NCBI GenBank assembly: GCA_032988165.1
Contig: JANTQF010000138.1
Coordinates: forward strand, 22,964-86,963
DNA: 64,000 bases
From: Emmonsiellopsis sp. PD_33
Lineage: Eukaryota > Ascomycota > Eurotiomycetes > Onygenales > Ajellomycetaceae
Direction: 5' to 3'
The position numbers and the translations under genes were made by a program. How positions within the stretch are numbered: the first letter of the stretch is position 1; each line of letters opens with the position of its first letter. The notes beneath the pieces are model-generated. The model saw nothing but the letters and a program-made list of their open reading frames with translations. It made no database searches and was not told the DNA's origin. This document shows positions 59,401 through 64,000 of the stretch, piece after piece.

Positions 59401-60184
59401 TGTCTTCAAGTTCCACAGCAATACGCGACCCAGCCTGTTCGATTACCCCCCTGAGCAGCAGGTCAAGGCAGACGAGGCGCCCGAGAAGGTGAAGACGGCT
59501 GTTCTCTCGACCACTGCGCAAGCCAAGCGACGAGCGCAACGCCGAGAGAAACAACAGCGCCGGGAGAGCATGGACATCGACCAGACGCCGACGACGCCGA
59601 AGGTATCGACACAGAACCTCGACAAGATGGACGTTGATGAGAGTGCGATCAAGACGGAAGAGGAGGAGAAGGAGAAGGAGGAAACAGCGGCGGAAACACC
59701 GAAGCGCAAGGTGGAGAAGGAGAAGGTGGGCTATGAGCTGGAGAACATGTCCCGCGTCCTGCCCGCGCAGCTAAAATATCTGACCTTCCCCGACCTCCGA
59801 TATGAGCCTGTCAAACGCGTAAGTAGATTCTTTATTGAGATTGTTCGGGGATAATATGCTAACATTTACATTTTTACTGTGTAGCCAACCGGAGGAGTGG
59901 TTGTTGTTCTGGACAAGACGCCTTCGGAACCACGTGAAATTATCGAGCTCCGGGCCAGCAAGGAGGTGAAACAAGCCGCAGCGCCCGAGTCGATCCAAGA
60001 TCGGATCAATGCGGCTATTAGCGCGGTGGAGCGGCCAGCAACCACGGCTCCCGCAGCGGCCGACGGAGGAGCGGCGGCGGCGGCTGGAGTGCTAACAGCA
60101 GTGGACGAGGACGAGGAGGGGGCAGAGGAGGCACCCGTCCCCGGCGAGTTCGACTATCATTCGGACGCAGAAGCGGAAGAGTAA
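56493..60184 (+). CDS. RPN2: 26S proteasome regulatory subunit RPN2 (PSMD1)
   Basis: Scaffold of the proteasome base. Exons 56493-56632, 56730-56899, 56965-57500, 57560-59818 and 59885-60184 (GT..AG, phases consistent) encode 1,134 residues, the expected size. The N-terminus (LVGFLSEPDPELKIFALKTLD) and the helical ALYEDESFQERELAALVAAKVYYHL block are typical. The middle holds the proteasome/cyclosome repeats: a series of ~35-residue helix pairs such as LGLGVAGMATGDEGIY, GEAVGLAMGLVMLGTGN, GVAMGMALIMYGRQEAAD, GGIMAIALAYCGTG and GAAMALGISCAGTGLDEA. After these come a Lys/Glu-rich charged stretch (about 895-965, KEKEETAAETPKRKVEKEK), the RVLPAQLKYLTFP block, and an acidic Ala-rich C-terminus (DEDEEGAEEAPVPGEF). 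The ATG at 56493 matches homologues; upstream in-frame sequence reads through a 5' leader. Confidence 0.96.
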
Positions 60185-61065
60185 GTTGGCGGGGGTGCGG
60201 GGGATGCGCCAACGGACGGGGCATGTTTTGGAGCCTTTGTAATTTCTTCTTTGCTGTGTTCTTACTAGTAGAGGCAATTCTAGAGAGTGATGTGGGGTTT
60301 TTCGCCAGTCTCCTTTTTTGTTCCCACTCCGCATCCCCGGACACACTACCAGCCATAGCTGTCCGCCCCGCCCACCCCCTTTTTTGGTGTTTTGCCCAGC
60401 CGGCTGCCGAGTGGAGCTTTCTCCCAATGTCGCATATCACATGTATTTCTAGCTTTATTGAACTTGTTTTGGAACGTTGAATATTTTGTTTACCGGTGTC
60501 AGCATGGCCATCTGCCGCGAGCGAGTATTCGCACCGAAATTACCCGCTGGAGGCTGGCATGCCTACACTGCGTATTAAATAAGCAATCCTGATGGAAGCC
60601 CAGCTGCCACTGAGGTCGCGGCTTCCCCATCTTCACATGTTCAGCCCTCGAGCCAAACGCCGTCTCACGTGACTTGGGGCATCCCACGCTAGGCCCAAAC
60701 CAGCATCCCTGCAGAAACCTCGGCAGATACCACATCTGGCCTAGCGGGGTTGTAGCTCCGCCGGCCAATAGGAGCGCCCGCATTGTCGGCGGCGGCATGT
60801 GACGTCGCGAGGAAGGTACCTGCGCGCCCGCACAAATTTGCGTGGCGGCGAGGTACCGCAGTGGGCGCACAGCGGCGGTTCACATGTCAGCTGGCGAGAC
60901 GGCCTATAACTACATTCTCTCCGTCTCTTCTCCTCCATGCTTTTCTTTCCCCAGGTTTTGCATTTGTGTGACCACTGTCTATACCCTGCTGCATATATTT
61001 TGATTCGGGTTTCTATTCCCATTTCCCTTCTCTCTGTATTATTATTATTAGTATCTATACCTGCC
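60185..61065. other. Intergenic, ACAD-like gene promoter
   Basis: 881 bp between two genes on the plus strand, with normal composition. Several small frames overlap and are compositional. An ATTATTATTA tract lies in the leader near 61,041. Confidence 0.5.
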
Positions 61066-62902
61066 ATGTCCGGGGTCTACTCCAAAGACGCCGTCGCCGG
61101 CCACAACAAGCCCGACAGCCTCTGGATCATCGTCGACGAGGATGTCTACGACCTGACAAAGTTCCAGGACGAGCATCCCGGCGGGAAGAAGAGTATGCAC
61201 TTATTCCCCCCTCGCACCGACATAAAAACAAGTCACTAATGTTTTTGTCTTGTAGTTCTCCAGCGCGTTGCCGGGAAAGACGCCTCGAAGCAGTTCTGGA
61301 AATACCACAATGCCGGTGTGCTCAAGAAGCACGGCGGGCCGCTGAAGGTTGGCTCGTTGGACTCGAAGAAGGCTGCTGCTCCCGCCCCCGCCCCCGCTGC
61401 GGCCCCTGCGAAGGAGGTCGAAGAGCAGGTTGTTGCGCCCCGCACGCTGGCGGAGCCTACTGCGCTGGAGCCGTATGGCGATTTGGTGCCGTTTGGTGAT
61501 CCCGCTTGGTATCAGGGGGTATGCATTTTTTTATTATTTTATTTTACCCCCTCAAAATTACCCTATCTAGACAGAGAATTAATTAACACCTTTACTCACC
61601 ACAGTACCACTCCGCCTACTACAACGAAACCCACGCCGCCCTCCGCCACGAGGTGCGCCAATGGGTCGAGTCCGAAATCGAACCCTACGTGACCGAATGG
61701 GACGAGGCCAAAGCCGTCCCCGAATCTATCTACAAGCAAATGGGCGAGCGCGGCTACCTCGCCGGACTGATGGGTGTCGCCTACAACCCCGCCCTGGCCA
61801 AGAACCAGGTCAAATCCGTGCCCCCAGAGAAGTGGGACCTGTTCCACGAATTCATCGTCACCGACGAGCTATCGCGCGCCGCCAGCGGTGGGCTGGTGTG
61901 GAATCTGGTTGGCGGCTTCGGTATCGGATGCCCCCCCGTGATCAAGTTTGGGCCGAAGGAGCTGGTTAATCGCATCCTGCCTGGTATTCTGAATGGGGAG
62001 AAGCGCATCTGTCTGGCGATTACGGAGCCTGATTGTGGGAGCGATGTGTCGAATATTGGCTGCGAGGCCAAGTTGACGCCTGATGGCAAGCATTATATTG
62101 TTAATGGTGAGAAGAAGTGGATTACGAATGGTGTGTGGTCGGACTATTTCACGACCGCCGTGCGGACGGGTGAACCGGGTATGAATGGCGTTAGTGTTCT
62201 GCTTATTGAGCGTTCCGCCGGCGGTGTGAGCACGCGCAAGATGGATTGCCAGGGTGTCTCGACGAGTGGGACGACGTATATCACTTTTGAGGATGTCAAG
62301 GTTCCCGTTGAGAATTTGATCGGGAAGGAGAATCAGGGGTTCAAGGGTATGTATCTTCCAACCCCTTCTTTTTATCAAACGACCCCCCATACTAACATCC
62401 CAACCTAGTCATCATGATGAACTTCAACCACGAGCGCATGGGCATAATCATCCAATGCATCCGCTTTAGCCGCGTCTGTTACGAGGAGTCCGTAAAATAC
62501 GCCCACAAGCGACACACTTTCGGCAAGCGCCTCATCGACCACCCCGTCATCCGCATGAAGCTGGCCAACATGGCGCGCCAGATCGAGGCCGCGCACAACT
62601 GGCTCGAGAACCTCATCTACCAATGCCAAGCCATGGACGACACGGAAGCCGCCTTCCGCCTCGGCGGTGCCATTGCAGGCCTCAAGGCTCAGTCGACGAC
62701 GACCTTTGAGTTCTGTGCCCGTGAGGCGAGTCAGATCTTCGGGGGACTGAGTTATACCCGAGGCGGACAGGGAGGGAAGATTGAGAGGCTGTATCGCGAT
62801 GTGCGCGCTTATGCGATCCCCGGAGGTAGTGAGGAGATTATGTTGGATTTGAGTATGAGGCAGAGTTTGAAGGTGCATCAGTTCTTTGGGATGAGTCTGT
62901 AA
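61066..62902 (+). CDS. Cytochrome b5-acyl-CoA dehydrogenase fusion protein
   Basis: Exons 61066-61192, 61256-61518, 61605-62346 and 62409-62902 encode 541 residues. Residues 1-80 form a cytochrome b5 domain: HPGGKK with axial His37 and KYHNAG with His60, 23 apart, typical spacing for b5. An Ala/Pro-rich hinge (about 80-105) leads to an acyl-CoA dehydrogenase (FAD): REVRQW/IEPYVTEW start, CLAITEPDCGSDVSNI, KKWITNG, and HERMGIIIQ. In this subfamily the position that holds the MCAD catalytic Glu is occupied by a Gly (AIPGGSEEIM), whereas Glu386 within NFNHERMG sits where the catalytic base of isovaleryl- and long-chain enzymes lies; that is the likely base. Fungal b5-ACAD proteins of this layout are known; the acyl substrate is not readable from sequence. 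Complete. Confidence 0.92.
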
Positions 62903-63789
62903 AAGACATCCATTCTGCTCGTTTATTTTTTTTTTGGTCCTTTGATTGGGGTTTGATACACCATTTTCTTTTTCTTTTTCTTTTTTTTTTCACTCTATTT
63001 CTTGGATATATATGTTGTATACACCTTTAGCCTTTTTGTCATTTTTCTTCCATTGTGTATTTCTGGATTTTTCACATTTGTTGATAATTTATTTGCACAT
63101 CATGACATGCATCCATATTTCCTTAGTACTCTTCCGGCGGCATCTGTTTAGAATACCATGATCCGATCTGTAAGTTCAAGTTACTATCCATCCTATTTAT
63201 ACACACAACGTAACACTTCCTTCTCTTTCCATCGACCGCAGTATCCTCCATATTTCCCCCATAATCAAAACATCCAAATAAAACCCATCCAATGCCAAAA
63301 TTCCTGTGTAGACCACGTGACCGCGTCTACGACAGCCGCTACGCGCCGGTTGCGCGGTTAAGCAAGCGCCTCCCCGAAGAATCTCCAAAACGTTCCAACA
63401 TCCCATTCACGCACTTGCACGTCGCCCCATTCACCAACACCCACAAAACACACGCACAGACGAAAAAAATATTTTCTCCGCTTGTGCGTCTCATTTACAC
63501 CTGAACAAACCAAACGACAACCTCACGCCCAGTTCGTTGGCGAACGTTTCCAGCTAACGCAGCAGCCGCGGAGCTTGGTCGAACATATATACAACTGGGA
63601 GGCAGCACTGATCCTATGTCCTCCTTGATGCGTTCAGTGGCTTAGTTCACTAGTTACCTCCCAAACAACAACCTTTTTTTTGTTTTCGCCGGACGGGCTT
63701 CTTTTCTTATCCTAATTCTAGCAACGGAACGCGCCACCAACCACCGCGCAAAACACAGACAACATATACATACACACGCCGGACCAACC
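62903..63789. other. Intergenic, 3' flank and SPT5-like promoter
   Basis: 887 bp. T-rich stretch with TTTTTCTTTTTCTTTTT-like runs follows the dehydrogenase stop, then T/A-rich leader and a C/A-rich 5' UTR before 63,790. No gene is supported. Confidence 0.5.
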
Positions 63790-64000
63790 ATGTCGACTAG
63801 CGGGTTTCTGAATCAGGATTTCGGCTCCGAGTCGGAAGATGACGATTTCAATCCTGTCCCTGTCGAGGATTCGGATGATGAGAAGCCGAAGAAGCGCGAG
63901 TTTGAGGATGTGGCGGGGGCGGCGGCGGGTACGGCGCGGGGGGCGGGCATGGGCTGTGCGGGGGGCTAGGTGGGTGGACGCGCCGACAGCGCAGGGGGCG
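63790..64000 (+). CDS. SPT5: SPT5-like transcription elongation factor, N-terminal fragment
   Basis: Spt5 with Spt4 forms the DSIF elongation complex on RNA polymerase II. A start codon in good context opens the frame MSTSGFLNQDFGSESEDDDFNPVPVEDSDDEKPKKREFED, which is the acidic N-terminus I associate with Aspergillus-type Spt5 (M-S-T...QDFGSESEDDDFNP). The frame reaches a stop at 63967-63969 after about 59 codons, in a G-rich stretch that does not resemble Spt5. Either an intron starts before that stop, the window edge truncates a low-complexity region, or the sequence has an indel. Only the beginning is inside the window, so the reading is limited. Confidence 0.6.

Noticed and set aside
58814..59421. 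Minus-strand frames of 146 and 155 codons
   Set aside because: Antisense to the proteasome repeats of RPN2, which is strongly conserved on the plus strand.
60223..61067. Small frames between RPN2 and the dehydrogenase gene
   Set aside because: Several short overlapping frames on both strands without domains; they lie in UTR and promoter sequence.

Overview
The window looks like a filamentous ascomycete nuclear chromosome segment. The clues are short phase-consistent GT..AG introns of about 50-140 nt, a Zn2Cys6 regulator, the filamentous-fungal autophagy factor ATG28, a cytochrome b5-acyl-CoA dehydrogenase fusion, and a very AT-rich, CpG-free repeat block beside ordinary ~50% GC genes. That last trait, with the gene set, suggests Eurotiomycetes, most likely Onygenales. 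The genus is not resolved. Strictly conserved genes and splice phases support nuclear coding throughout; no plasmid, phage or CRISPR is seen.

Layout. 1 to about 11.6 kb is a dead-repeat block: a decayed Ty3/Gypsy integrase, a longer decayed relic resembling Tnp2/Plavaka-type transposases, several tandem minisatellites and LTR-like direct repeats. I found no CpG by eye before about 11,552. From 11.9 kb the DNA becomes gene-bearing: a Zn2Cys6 regulator (-), COX10 (-), an MPDU1-like PQ-loop protein (+), MED8 (-), an F-box-like/ankyrin protein (+), a Cys-rich single-pass membrane protein (-), a second single-pass membrane protein (-) and a WW-domain/glycine-zipper protein (-). Next come a nuclease-like/kinase-like fusion (-), a secreted repeat-helical enzyme-like protein (+) and an MFS transporter (-). 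A gene-poor stretch (39-49.6 kb) holds one disordered basic protein gene (-). The right end is dense housekeeping: a patatin-like lipase (-), an alpha/beta hydrolase (-), ATG28 (-), the proteasome subunit RPN2 (+), a cytochrome b5-acyl-CoA dehydrogenase (+) and the 5' end of an SPT5-like gene (+).

There is no operon. Neighbours are mostly unrelated housekeeping genes, several in head-to-head pairs with short shared promoters (COX10/MPDU1-like, MED8/ankyrin, ATG28/RPN2). The least ordinary items are the CpG-free repeat block with its transposase relic, and the protein at 32.2-33.8 kb that joins a PD-(D/E)XK-like segment to a compact kinase-like fold, an architecture reminiscent of eukaryotic effector or conflict proteins. 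Exon borders were read by eye from splice consensus, reading phase and remembered family conservation; start codons are predictions.
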